DNA of 64,000 nucleotides from Rhineura floridana. Its lineage: Eukaryota > Chordata > Lepidosauria > Squamata > Rhineuridae. The stretch is taken from contig NC_084482.1 of assembly GCF_030035675.1 (NCBI RefSeq), positions 222,996,943-223,060,942 on the forward strand. Reading direction: 5' to 3'. Positions within the stretch are counted from its first letter, which is position 1. Each line of letters opens with the position of its first letter. The notes under the pieces are model-generated. The model was not told the DNA's origin. It did no database searches and saw only the letters and a list, made by a program, of their open reading frames with translations. Shown here in pieces: positions 45,970-64,000 of the stretch. Position numbers and translations under genes: made by a program.

Positions 45970-46110
45970 CTCGCCAGTACCTACTCCTACACAGGATTTT
46001 TAGCACAGTAAGTCTACAATGGTGCAAGGCGATCCCAAGAGCCACCAGCAGGACAGCAAAAGCCATGGCCCCCAAGATGACTCCTGCAATGAGCTCCAAA
46101 TGGGATGAAG
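45970..46110 (-). CDS. Orphan transmembrane-exon-like segment
   Basis: Between an acceptor-like CTCATTTCAG (ending at 46111) and a donor-like GAG|GTGGGT lies an open 141-bp segment, phase 1 at both ends. It encodes SSHLELIAGVILGAMAFAVL, a further hydrophobic run (LVALGIA) and then a basic stretch (HHCRLTVLKILCRSRYWR). This is the form of a membrane-spanning exon plus cytoplasmic anchor. Symmetric phase-1 exons are common in immunoglobulin-superfamily and MHC-like genes. I found no partner exons nearby, so it may be an isolated relic or chance. No gene family is assigned. Confidence 0.3.
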
Positions 46111-46189
46111 CTGAAATGAGGAAAAGCACGAGAGCTGAAAGGAAAGGAAAGGAAACGTAACAAAATTCTGTTTCCAAAGGGCTGTGGTG

Positions 46190-46740
46190 TGGGAGGAAGG
46201 GCGGGATATAAATCAAATAATAAATAAACAAATAATAAATATAAAATATACATTAAAATTGTCAGTAAAAATCAAAATTTAAAAATAAGTTAAAAACGGA
46301 GAATAAACCCAACAATTAAAAGTATTCTAAAGTAAATTACATGAAAGCAATATGTAAAATGGTCATCGCGTAAAAGTCTTAGCGTTATTTATTTTTTATT
46401 TCCATTTTTTATTTCCTATAAAATATGTGAAAAACACCAGCAATGAAAACACAAGCCACTACATAAATAACAACTTTAAAATACATTTATAAAGCCAATA
46501 CAAATGGAGTGAGATAAAGATCTCCACTGAAAAGGGTTACTGAGGGGAAACAAAAAAGGTTTCCATTCTGCACCAAAACGATAGTAGCGACAGCGCCTGT
46601 CTAATATGTTCAGAGCTTGGAAAAGTTACTTTTTGAACTACAACTCCCATCAGCCCAATCCAGTGACTGGCTGGTGCCGATGGGAGTTGTAGTTTTAAAA
46701 AGTAACTTTTCCAAGCTCTGAATATGTTCCAAAGGGTAGG
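46190..46740. mobile_element. L2-type 3' UTR copies around a hAT MITE
   Basis: 46190-46225 is a + strand L2-type tail (GGAAGGGCGGGATATAAAT). 46385-46602 and 46729-46800 form a - strand copy interrupted by the MITE at 46611-46720. Confidence 0.6.
46611..46720. mobile_element. hAT-type foldback MITE with perfect 8-bp duplication
   Basis: Inverted ends CAGAGCTTGGAAAAGTTAC / GTAACTTTTCCAAGCTCTG, with inner ACTACAACTCCCATC / GATGGGAGTTGTAGT. AATATGTT stands on both sides (46603-46610 and 46721-46728). 110 bp, same family as 18556-18624. Confidence 0.92.
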
Positions 46741-46859
46741 TGTCACCACAGCAAAGACTAGGTTCCTATACCATGCAGAATGGACCTACTGATAAGATGG
46801 TATGTGCAAGATCGGGTGCTAGGTGGAATTGACCACCTAGATTCCACTAGTCCTCTAGT

Positions 46860-46907
46860 TTAAAGATGCTGAGTAACCCTCACACGGAAGTTCTTTCCAC
46901 ATTCCAT

Positions 46908-46910
<3 letters not shown>
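46860..46910 (-). pseudogene. Decayed twelfth zinc finger, cut off by a stop codon
   Basis: After the eleventh finger and its linker, the codon for the first zinc-binding Cys of the next finger is TGA (46908-46910) where its neighbours have TGC. The trailing sequence still reads MECGKNFRVRVTQHL before another stop. The array was therefore once longer. The Phe before it has also changed to Cys. Confidence 0.85.
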
Positions 46911-55178
<8,268 letters not shown>

Positions 55179-55206
55179 TTTAACGTAGGGAGCAGCTCTC
55201 AAGCAC

Positions 55207-57049
55207 CTGGAAGAGAGATACAGGGGAGGGTAAGAATTCAATCCTTTATACAAATCTGGGTTTCAGCCATTTAAAAACGATAACCTGCCTCAGTCAAAAC
55301 AAATGGCACGTCCCTTTCCTGTGGTTTTCTTTCGTGCTCAGCTTTCTTCAGGATGCTTGACCTGCAAAGGGCCTTAGCAGTGAGGCCCCAAATCTCTTTC
55401 AGACCCTTCCTCAGTTTCTTTCAGACTGCTCTCCATGCCGGGGCATGCATGCCTCACCTCCTTTGCCACCCCCAGCCCATCCAGCCATCTTGTTCCCCCG
55501 TCCCCTCCCATTCCCGCTTTTCCTTCCGCAAAGCCTTTCCTTCCTGCCTTCAGAGTCCCTCCTCCAACCTGTGAATGATTTCAGGCTTTGTTATTGGGCT
55601 GACTGGAAATGCAGTCGAACAACCCCTGGAGGGCACCGGGTTGCAGAAGGCTGTTCCAAGGTGAGCAGGTGGTGTACAAGGTGGAAAGCTTGAGAGCATT
55701 GCTGCCTACTTTACAGGGTTGCACTTTGGGCAGGTGAGATAAGTTTATTTACTTATTATATTTTTATCTATATATTTTATTGTATTTTTATATTTTTACT
55801 ACGGCCTTCCTCTGATGAGCTCATAGAAGGAAATATATTTTGACACGTCTCTTTTTGTCGCGACAACAACACTGTCACGGGGCCAAGGTCACCAACTGAA
55901 TTTCACTCCTGAGGAGTGATTTGAACCTGGGTCCCTTTGGACACTGTTAAGTATTAAATGGAAAGTATTTCAAACAATAAGATGCACGCACACATGCACA
56001 CACACTTGCACAGATGTGTACGCTCACGGCATGCAAAATCTAGAAGGGCACATAAAAGTCTTCCACCCTTTATCCTCACAACAGTCCAGTGAGGTAGGCT
56101 GGGCTGAGAAACAGTCATTGTCCCAAGATTATTTATTTATTATTTGATTTATATCCCGCCCTTCCTCCCAGCAGGAGCCCAGGGCGGCAAGCAAAACCAC
56201 TAAAAACACTTTAAAATATCATAAAAAAACAGACTTTAAAATACATTAAAACATCTTTAAAAAATTGTTTTAAAAAGCTTCAAAAACATCTTTTTTAAAA
56301 AAGGTTTAAAAACATATTAAAAAGCAATTCCAACACAGACGCAGATTGGGATCACCCAAGGAGCTATGTAGATGACTGGGGATTTGATTCTGGACCTCCT
56401 TAGTAGAGGAAACCTGTAAAACACGCAAGGAAACGCACACGGGGCATTATTTCATTATTTTTTCCCCTGCACCTTCACATCTCAACTCCCTGGTTGAAGC
56501 CCAGTGCTCTCCACCCTTCTTGAGTGCTCTGTACATCTTGAAGAACGTACTTGTTGACTTGTTTTGGCAGCAATACACCCTACGAGGGCACATTCACACT
56601 ATGTATTTATTCCACTATTATTCCCCTTTAAACAGTCATGGCTTCCCCCAAAGAATCCTAGGAAGTGTAGTTTGTGAAGGATGCTGAGAGCTCTTCAGAG
56701 ACTCCTATCCTCCTTGCAGAATTACAATTCCCAAGGCGATGTAACAGTCAGCCCCTCTTCCCAGAGAATTCTGGGAATTGGAGCTCCATGAGGGGACTAA
56801 CGGTCTCCTCAGCACCGTAAACTATACTTCTCACGATTGTCTGAGGGAAGCCATGACTGTTTAAAGTGGAATAATAGTGGAATAAATAAATGTTGTGAAT
56901 GTGGCCTTAGAGGAAGGCGAGAGCCACATCCATCCTCCACCCAGTTTTGACTGAAAAGCGGCCCCTGGAAGGCTCCTCGTGAATAAATGTGGCCCTCAGG
57001 CCGCAGAATATTTCCCACCCCTGCTCTAACCACTGCATTAGACACAGGC
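55207..57049. other. Repeat-rich region upstream of the zinc-finger start exon
   Basis: 55860-56125 contains MIR/CORE-SINE-like pieces (ACTGTCACGGGGCCAAGGTC, CTCACAACAGTCCAGTGAGG). 56130-56350 is an L2-type 3' end on the - strand (ATTTATATCCCGCCCTTCC). 56590-56910 is a foldback element whose arms read TTTAAACAGTCATGGCTTCC and GGAAGCCATGACTGTTTAAA exactly inverted. The zinc-finger promoter should be in this direction but no site can be placed. Confidence 0.5.
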
Positions 57050-58145
57050 TCTTGCAATTGGATTGCATGGATCAGCCTCCCCCTCCTATGGACTCCCGGG
57101 GGGGCTCTCCCTCAACTCCCTCCCCCTCTCAAAAAACAATTTTTCCTTCTCCCCTCCCCCTATCATGTTGCACCTCTTTGTCCTCTTCCCAGCCCTCTCC
57201 AGCCCAGACTATGAATGGGGGACTGTGATGTCCCTGTAAATATATATAATACTGTAAATATGGTAAGCGTGGGTTTATTAAGGTATATGTGGTAAGTAGA
57301 CTGAGTGAGGGGGGGAGTATATGGGTTGGAATGTTGATGAGTGTTGGATTATGATTGGCTGAGCGCTTGAGTGTCTGAAGGTATAAATGAGAGGATGACA
57401 GTTCGGTTGGTTGGTTGGTTTTGGGAGGCTTTTGTTGGGTGGATTGGATTAGGCATGTAGTGAGGCAGGTTATTGACAACTCGAAACATAAAGAGTAACC
57501 CATCTTATGAAACCACATGCTTGTTGACTATATCTTTAAGTAATCTTGTTGTTCCCTGTGTATATAAATAAATATTTCTTAGTTTATCAGAATGCCTGAT
57601 CCTTGGCTGGGTTACACAGAACAGAAGGGTGGGCAGGGCATATACCAAGGTTGGGAAACAGCATCAATGGTGGCAGCGGTGAAGAGATAGTGTAACGTCA
57701 TCAGGTATCCAGAGCAACCCAGGGCTGTATTCTTTATAGGCACAAAGATACAGGGGGGTTGCGGCCTGCAAGTGCACCCAGACACAAAGCAGCAATAAGC
57801 CAGGAGGAGACTAAGGCACAGTCTCAAGGCAATATTGTTTACAAGGAGTGTCTGGTGGTGCTGCCTAGCAGTGGGATCTTGAGAGATCTTTGCTAGAGCC
57901 AGTAAGAGAACCATTAAGAGACCAGGACCCTGAAGTGGGACCATGACAAGGCGGTGACAGCAGGTACGGGCCTGACAAGGACCCCCCTTCAATATTCTCT
58001 CTCCCCCCTTTGTGATTTAATACTTCCTGCCCCCCTAGGAACCAGCACTCTGTTCATTTACCCATCAGAGGACTGGGTGGCAAGAGCTGTCTCCCTGCCT
58101 CCCCGCAAGCCTTTTGCAGGTCCAGCCTACTGTGAGCTGGGGGGG
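57050..58145. repeat. Unidentified repeat, interrupted copy
   Basis: 57050-57223 and 57978-58145 match consecutive parts of 60262-60700 (for example ACTATGAATGGGGGAC before the gap, CAATATTCTCTCTCCCC after it). The gap is filled by the LTR-type element at 57224-57977. Confidence 0.65.
57224..57977 (+). mobile_element. LTR-retrotransposon-like fossil insertion
   Basis: About 754 bp, starting TGTGATGTCC and ending CCTGACA, flanked by GGAC (57220-57223 and 57979-57982). It contains AATAAA at about 57567, an LTR-like end TTACACA at about 57616, then GGTGGCAGCGGTG, a run often seen just inside LTR elements. No second LTR or gene is visible, so the element is incomplete. The family is unassigned. 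The uninterrupted relative at 60262-60700 gives both edges. Confidence 0.55.
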
Positions 58146-58434
58146 GGGGGAATTCCCCACAAATTATATCATCTAGACCAAGTATTACAAGTTTTAACAA
58201 AATATTTCTCAAGGGGAAACGTTGCCCACACTTTTATGTTCTTTATGTTTAAAAGGTATTTTGGGGGGGGGGTATTAACATGATGTGCTGTGAGTGCGCC
58301 ATGAAATGACATGCACCAGAAAGGGTTAAAAGGCAGGCGATCCCAAACCGTGGCCTCCTATAGAGCTTCATTCAGGTGGTCTGTTACATTGAAAGAGGGT
58401 GTTACAATTGCTTACAACAGGCAGGAAAATCTTT
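58146..58434. other. Spacer, nothing recognised
   Basis: Two G-runs (58138-58151, 58263-58272) and no motif. Confidence 0.4.
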
Positions 58435-58880
58435 AAGTGGTCTGTCAATATCATCAGCAATTTGCAAGTGGTCCATGTGGGGGGGAAGATTTGGGAGCTG
58501 ATATTTCAGTGGGGGGGAGGAACTGCAATGCACACGATCCTGTGGAAAGTCAATTTCAAATTCTATTTGCAAGAAGTAGCCACTGGAAAAGCAAATACAT
58601 CTCAGCCTTTAGGGGAGAAAAGAGACATGATTCACTAGAAAACACCATAATGCTGGGAAAAACAGAAGGGAGTAGAAAAAGCGGAAGGCCAGACACGAGA
58701 TGGATTGATTCCATAAAGGAAGCCACAGACCTGAACTTGCAAGACCTGAACAGGGTGGCTCATGACATGCTCTTGGAGGTCGCTGATTCATAGGGTCACC
58801 AGAAGTTGTAGACAACTTGAAGGCACATAACAACAACATTTGAGGTTGCTGATTCATAGAGTCACCGTAAGTCGTAATTG
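58435..58880 (+). mobile_element. BovB (RTE) LINE 3' end
   Basis: The open frame ends with TIMLGKTEGSRKSGRPDTRW and IDSIKEATDLNLQDLNRVAH, the C-terminus of BovB-type ORF2. Then comes the tail TTCATAGGGTCACCAGAAGT...CTTGAAGGCACATAACAACA. A second partial tail (GATTCATAGAGTCACCGTAA) follows directly at 58846-58880. Confidence 0.88.
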
Positions 58881-60261
58881 ATATTCGCTAATAGGCAAAA
58901 AAACCTTGTGGTTTAAGAACGTAGCTATAGCCCACAGATATTTCTATCAAACTTTAAAAAGCAGGGAAATTGGGCAGCTATAGTGAATGCACCAGGGGAG
59001 CAGGAGACCTGAACTCCTCTCTGAGATATTGGACCGCCCGACAAAGTTGTCAAAATGCAACCATTTGGGTTGGTCTTTCACAGTCCAATCCACTTCCTGT
59101 GTAGCTTGCAAGAATTTGGTAACATGTGCCTCTGAGCATATGGTGAGTGGTGGCAACACCTGCAATCAGCCCAAATAATACACAGAAGACATGTCCTGTG
59201 CTGATCTTGTTTTAGCAGGGAGGAAGCAACATTATTAAGACAGTTATCATAGGCTGCCAGCCAAAATTTCTTAAATTAATGAAAAATCAGCCAGGCATTT
59301 TTTTAAACTGCAGAAGATGAAGGTCAGAGTATGGGGCAAGGTCAGTATTAGGATTACAGGTACTCTGTGAACATGGCTGATTTTTAATGAATTTCAACAG
59401 ATTATGAGAACTCTGGCAGAAAAAAGTCCAAAAGGGCTCTGGGTTTTTTTCCTCTCTTTTTAGACTTTGAACTCTTGATTCTCTCTGACTGTTTTATGTA
59501 TCACCATGAAAATTGAAAGGGTTGTTAAGCAAGCGTTTCTGAGTTCAGGACTATAAGATTTGTAAGGTTTTGTTTTGAAATGAGCTTATGGGAAGCCTCA
59601 GAATGGCTTGGGGGGTATTTTCAATTTAACATTGCGGAATGTGAAAAATCCATGCTGGCTATAGTATACAGCCACTCTCGTGGCTCTATAATAACAACCA
59701 AACGCCCTATAAGCACAGGAAACGTTCCATGGGGCTGGGAACCCATGAAAGGCACATAACAACAACATTGGAGGCTGCTGATTCATAGGGTCACCATAAG
59801 TCGTAATTGTTATAACAACAAAAAGCCCTATAAGCACAGGAAACATTCCATGGAACTAGGAGCCCATGACAAGCACGCATACATCAACCCTTTTTTAAAG
59901 GAACAGCGCCACTTTTCAATTAAAAGATACCAGGTTATGTTCCTGCCCCCCCCCATTACCTGGGGCTTGGCTTCCTATGGAAGAGAGCTTGCAGGGGCTG
60001 TGCAGTGTCCATTTCTGAATAGGACTAGAAGAGGCATCGGATGGAAAAACGCCCCTCCCTTAAGAAGAGCCCAGCAGCACACACACACAGCCGGAGGTCC
60101 CCCCCCCCACACAAAATAAGGCTGCTTTCTCTGCGTCAAGGACCCTTTTACACCTGCTTGGGCTGCATATCGCCCTGCAAGGCGGCGGGGGGGGGGCAGC
60201 TTCCAAATAATGGATCTTGCAGTGGAGACCTTGCAGCAATTAGGGCTGCACTTTGCAGCTG
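58881..60261. other. Spacer with a BovB tail
   Basis: 59735-59815 has a BovB-type tail pair (AAAGGCACATAACAACAACA, TTCATAGGGTCACCATAAGT). The phrase ATAAGCACAGGAAAC(A/G)TTCC occurs twice (59710, 59832), a short direct repeat around that tail. Otherwise nothing was recognised. Confidence 0.45.
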
Positions 60262-60700
60262 GACTGCACGGATCAGGCCCCCTCTGTAGGGATACAGGAG
60301 TGTGTGTGGATCTCTTCCCTACTTTGCTGTCCACCCCCAACCGCAATGCTTTTTCTCCCTCCCCCCCTACATTGTCTGTGGATCCAGGAAAAAAAAGGAA
60401 ACTTTTTATCTCTACCCCCCATCACCCCCCCTCCCAATGTCGCACCTCTTTTTCCAGCCTCCTTCTCTCCCGGACTATTTCTCTTCCAGGGATATGAATG
60501 GAGACACACACCCCTGCAATATTCTCCCCCCACCCCGCTGCCAAACTTCCTGCCTTTCTAGGAGCCAGAGCTCTGTTCCTTCACCCGTCGGAGGACTGAA
60601 CAGCTGGAGTTCCCAACCTGCAAGCCAGAGATTCCCTCCCCCTCCGCGGGTCCAGCCTGTGCTTGGCAAGGGTGTAGTCGTCCTGAGGGGTCTCAAACAT
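60262..60700. repeat. Unidentified repeat, uninterrupted copy
   Basis: Pyrimidine-rich sequence parallel to 57050-57223 plus 57978-58145. Shared landmarks include GATATGAATGG, TGCAATATTCTCCCC and CTCTGTTC(A/C)TT(C/T)ACCC. Confidence 0.55.
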
Positions 60701-60749
60701 CTCGCTTTTTGGGGGGGGGGTGGAGCAGGGTCGCTATGTCTCCAGCATC

Positions 60750-60910
60750 CTGTGAGCCAATCGGCAGGGAAGGGGAGTGTGCCAGCCGCTGAGAAGAGTC
60801 TTCTAGCATGCTCCCAGTCAGAATGAAAGGTGAGCCCGCCACCGAGAAGACTCTTCTCAGTAGCTTACACTCTCCTCGTTTATTGGCTCTTAGGGATGTC
60901 TGTCATGGGA
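60750..60910. repeat. Palindromic repeat block, second copy
   Basis: Contains GCTGAGAAGAGTCTTCT and CCGAGAAGACTCTTCTCAG between GAGCCAATCGGC and TATTGGCTC, the same layout as 4135-4310. Confidence 0.6.
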
Positions 60911-62094
60911 GCGGGCATTGGCAAGGGCCTCACTCTCAACCCTGCAGAAAAAAAAAGTGCAGGAGGGAGGGGTGTGGCTGTGACTAACGTACTACACTAT
61001 TGGTGCTTGGTCGGTGTGGCTCTCCTCTCCTTTGCGGGAACCGTGGGGTGAGGGCATATTTGGCCAGGAGAAACCCCCCCCCCCCAGGATTTCCAGCTCT
61101 TTCCCTTCTGGGACCCGCTTTTCCTCTTTGGTCGGTGTTGGGGGAGGCGCAACAGCAGCTGATTTTGCCCAGTCTTTGGCCAACAGAACGCTTCGCAAGC
61201 TCGCTTGTCACTCAAATGGCAGATAATTGGGGCTGGGGGGAGGTAGGGAGAGACCAGCAGGGCTGGTGGGGTCTCCTGGGGTCCCTCCCCCGGAGCCAGC
61301 TGCAGGGGGACCCCTACCTGCCCCGTCTCCCCCTGCATCCCCTTTCTGCCTCGTGCATTTGCGGATGGGTTCCAAAGCGCACTCAACACCATTTGAGTTT
61401 GCAGTAGAGATTAACGGGGGGGAGGGGCTGGCGCAGGTGAGCTTTTGCAGCAACAAAAACCCGGCTCTGCCCCACCCTTCAGCTCCTTGGTCTGGGTGCA
61501 AATCGTGGCTCAGTTTCTCCTGGCATTTACCCTCTGACACACACGCACCGAACCTGGAGTGCAACTTGCGCCCAGGCGGCTCCCTCGGTGAAGCTGAGGT
61601 TTGCAACAAATTTGGCATCGACACATCTACTAACTAAACAGAGCCCCAGTTCCTAGAGAGGCAGGAAGTTGCAATCAAGAGCTGGTGGGGTAGGGCAGGG
61701 CTGGAGACAATATTTTTTTGGAGAAAAAGAAGAGAAATAGGCTTGGAGAGGAGGAGGATGCAGAGGAGCAACTGATGGGGGGGTTGCTTTTTGTGAAGTG
61801 CTGAGCCAACAAGAGGGAATGGGGGGGAGGAAGAGGAGGGCGGGATATGCAGCTCTGGCAAAGGGTGCTTTGCAAGGGGGGGCACATATGCTGATTTTGT
61901 GTGCCAGAGCTTGGGGAGACACCTTTTGGGTTTCCTGGACCTGAAAAGCACTTGGTCAGCTGCCCCCCCCCCAATCCACCTAGGCAAGGGGTCACCAGGA
62001 TCTGAAAACTGGCCAGGCTCTTTCTTAAGGGCCTTCCAAAAAGTCCCCAGGGAGAGTCTGGAAGGAATAAATAAATAAATGCTCCCCCCCCTCT
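60911..62094. other. GC-rich region without a recognised gene
   Basis: Several overlapping frames of 70-170 codons on both strands have no family motif, and their overlap in many registers suggests base composition. A CpG-containing stretch at about 61120-61620 could be regulatory for a gene nearby, but nothing in the sequence proves it. Confidence 0.35.
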
Positions 62095-62305
62095 AGAAAA
62101 GACAATAATGCTGGGAAAAACAGCAGGGAGTAGAAGAAGAGGAAGGCCAGACAAGAGATGGATTGATTCCATAAAGGAAGCCACAGACCTGAACTTGCAA
62201 GATCTGAGCAGGGCGGTTCACGACAGATGCTCTTGGAGATTGCTGATTCATAGGGTCGCCATGGGTCGTGGTCGACTTGAAGGCACATAACAGCAACAAC
62301 CACCC
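62095..62305 (+). mobile_element. BovB (RTE) LINE 3' end, second copy
   Basis: TIMLGKTAGSRRRGRPDKRW and KEATDLNLQDLSRAVHDRC, then TTCATAGGGTCGCCATGGGT and CTTGAAGGCACATAACAGC. Shorter than the 58435 copy but with the same end. Confidence 0.88.
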
Positions 62306-62755
62306 CTTCTTTTGCACCCTAGAACTGGAGAAAAAAAATAAGATATTTAGGGAGTGGGAGGAATAGACAGTCGTTGGGGAGGGAAATCAACCGTGGGAGA
62401 TACCTTGGCAAGCAAGAGCTCACAGTGGTGGAAAGAGGAGGGGTTGTGGAGATGCCTTTGAGTCTCCAGGCTCCAGTAGAGAAATGCCCCCTCCTCAGCT
62501 GGACTTTTTTTTGGGGGGGGAGGGCCTACTCCAGAACTCCCCTTGAGAGTGTGTTGGAGGAGAGGATCAAAGCCCTAGAGGGGTGCATCTCAGCTTCTCT
62601 TGCAGGATTGGCCCAGTGAAGGAGGGGTGCTCAGGGTCTCTGATGGTCTTGCCAGCCTGGCTCCTGACTGGTCCTCGCCACTTGCTTTGGGAACATTCAC
62701 AAAGGCAGGGGATGTCCTAGTTCCACAGAGGGTCCAAAGTACTATAGCTGGGCAA
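62306..62755. other. Spacer, nothing recognised
   Basis: G-rich runs near 62505-62522; no motif. Confidence 0.4.
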
Positions 62756-62756
62756 T

Positions 62757-62890
62757 ATTATTTATTTATTTATTGCATTTGTATACCGCCCCATAGCTGA
62801 AGCTCTCTGGGCGGTTTACAACAATTAAAAACTTTAAAAACAAATATACAAATTTAAAAACGCATTTTTAAAAAGCAATTTAAAAACATA
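62757..62890 (-). mobile_element. L2-type 3' end
   Basis: Tail TTATTTATTTATTTATTGCA, then GTATACCGCCCCATAGCTGA and GGGCGGTTTACAACAATTAA, the same end as 15620-15660. Confidence 0.72.
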
Positions 62891-63700
62891 CTCGCAACAA
62901 CCCTGTGAGGTGGGCCAGGATGAGAGGCTGTGTAATGCAGTGGTTAGTGTAGGTGAAGATTTTTTTTTCCCCAGCCTGAGGGCCACATTCCATCAAGAGC
63001 AGACTTCCAGGGGGCATTTTTCAGTGTCAGATGGGGCCAGGGCTAAATGGGTGGTGCAACGAATGTGACTCTGTTTTAGCCACGCAGAAGCCAGAAGGTT
63101 CTTCTATATGCATACAGACAGGAGGAGGGTGCAGAGTGCTGCACTTAGACCGGGGAGATCCAGAATCGGATCCCCACACAGCTATGCAGTTACCTGGGTG
63201 ACTTTGGGCCAGTGGCTATTTCTTAGCCCAGCCCACCTCACTGGACTGTTGTGGGGAACTTTATGTGCCGCTCTTAAATTTTGGGCATCCTCTATGTGTG
63301 AGCTGGTACATCTGTGTATTTTTAAATTAGAAATCCTCATTTGACCCCCACAACAACCCTGTGAGGTAGGCTACGCTGAGAGGCAGTGACTGGCCCAAGG
63401 TTACCTGTGAGCTTCATGGGTGAGTGGGGATTCAAACCCTGGTTTCCCAGGCCCTAGTTCAACACTCTAAACCTCTACACCACGCTGACTCTCTGTCCAA
63501 AGGGACCCAGGTTCAAATCCCTGCTCAAGAGTGAAATTCGGTTGGTGACCTTGGCCCAGTGACACTGTTGCTGTCGAGACAAAGGGGACAGGCGTTAAAA
63601 TGTAGTTCCTTCTGTGAGATTAGAGGAAGCTCTTGGCGGAAATATAAAAATATTATAAAATGTATGGATAGAAATAAAATAAGTAAATAAACTTCTTATC
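62891..63700. mobile_element. MIR/CORE-SINE-like copies
   Basis: 63110-63255 (+) and 63345-63500 (-) carry the MIR-type series: CAACAACCCTGTGAGGTAGG, GACTGGCCCAAGGTTACC, GGGATTCAAACCCTGG and CACTCTAAACCTCTACACCA. 63510-63700 reads GACCTTGGCCCAGTGACACT and resembles 55860-55960 in inverse. The (-) head has a recognisable tRNA-like box B (GGATTCAAACC region). Confidence 0.6.
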
Positions 63701-63794
63701 TCAGTTGCCTGAAGTACAACCCCATAAGGTTGGTAAGGATGCTGTTAAGCATTCCATCATAGACACCCCCTGATCATCTTGGACTTGGAGCAGC

Positions 63795-63890
63795 GTTGTG
63801 TAACCTGGGGCCCTCCAGGCACAGTTGGACTGCAATTCCAATCAGCCCCAGGCAGCCTAGCCAATGGTCAGGGATGATGGTAGTCCACAG
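63795..63890. mobile_element. Partial hAT-type MITE
   Basis: GGCCCTCCAGGCACAGTTGG, ACTGCAATTCCAATCAGCC and the inverse half CAGGGATGATGGTAGTCCA. No terminal repeat is complete. Confidence 0.55.
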
Positions 63891-64000
63891 ACCATGCAAG
63901 TGGATGAATGTGTTGGCAAGTCATTCAAACTTTTTATTGTCCAGTCGGCTGAACCACCCTAAGCGCAGCTCGAAGCTTTTTTGCATCTCCAGGGTGCTCC

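Noticed and set aside
60253-61637. Several overlapping frames of 70-170 codons in a GC-rich stretch
   Set aside because: They overlap in many registers on both strands, lack domain motifs, and partly cover an interspersed repeat.

Overview
The window is nuclear DNA from a vertebrate, most likely a squamate reptile (lizard or snake). The evidence is a tandem array of vomeronasal type-2 receptor (V2R) genes set in a dense, varied repeat landscape: CR1, L2, L1 and BovB-type LINEs, tRNA- and MIR-type SINEs, and many short hAT- and pogo-type DNA transposons. This mix, and the BovB tails above all, is typical of squamates. I cannot name the species.

Left part (1-39.1 kb): three V2R genes lie head-to-tail on the + strand. 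Gene A is cut by the left edge, and only its last exon (seven-transmembrane domain) is in view. Genes B (7925-18194) and C (23817-39072) each have the full six-exon V2R layout: signal peptide, two ligand-binding exons, two cysteine-rich exons and the membrane exon. All splice sites, phases and frames agree, giving predicted proteins of 856 and 860 residues. B and C share an upstream block, intron sequence and 3' flank, so they arose by tandem duplication of a whole unit. A 5'-truncated L1 in intron 1 of B has a perfect target-site duplication, and the matching place in C is empty, so that L1 arrived after the duplication.

Middle (39.1-46.9 kb): a repeat-rich spacer with a 616-bp foldback hAT-like element, SINEs, a probable solo LTR fossil, and one isolated open segment on the - strand that looks like a transmembrane exon.

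Right part (46.9-55.2 kb): a KRAB-C2H2 zinc-finger gene on the - strand, convergent with the V2R array. It can be assembled from four exons: a 25-codon start exon, a KRAB A box, a short linker exon, and a finger exon with 11 intact fingers followed by a twelfth ended by a stop codon. Its KRAB exon has two in-frame tandem acceptors 18 bp apart. Its introns hold nested hAT elements, CR1 pieces and a tRNA-derived SINE.

Right end (55.2-64 kb): repeats only (MIR-like and BovB pieces, foldback elements, an LTR-type insertion). I see no coding gene.

The receptors would act at the surface of vomeronasal sensory neurons. The zinc-finger protein would be nuclear and probably a repressor of transcription. 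I found no radically new system. The most informative points are the gene structures, the dated insertion, the duplicated KRAB acceptor, the homogenised finger array, and several transposons whose ends and target duplications can be read directly.
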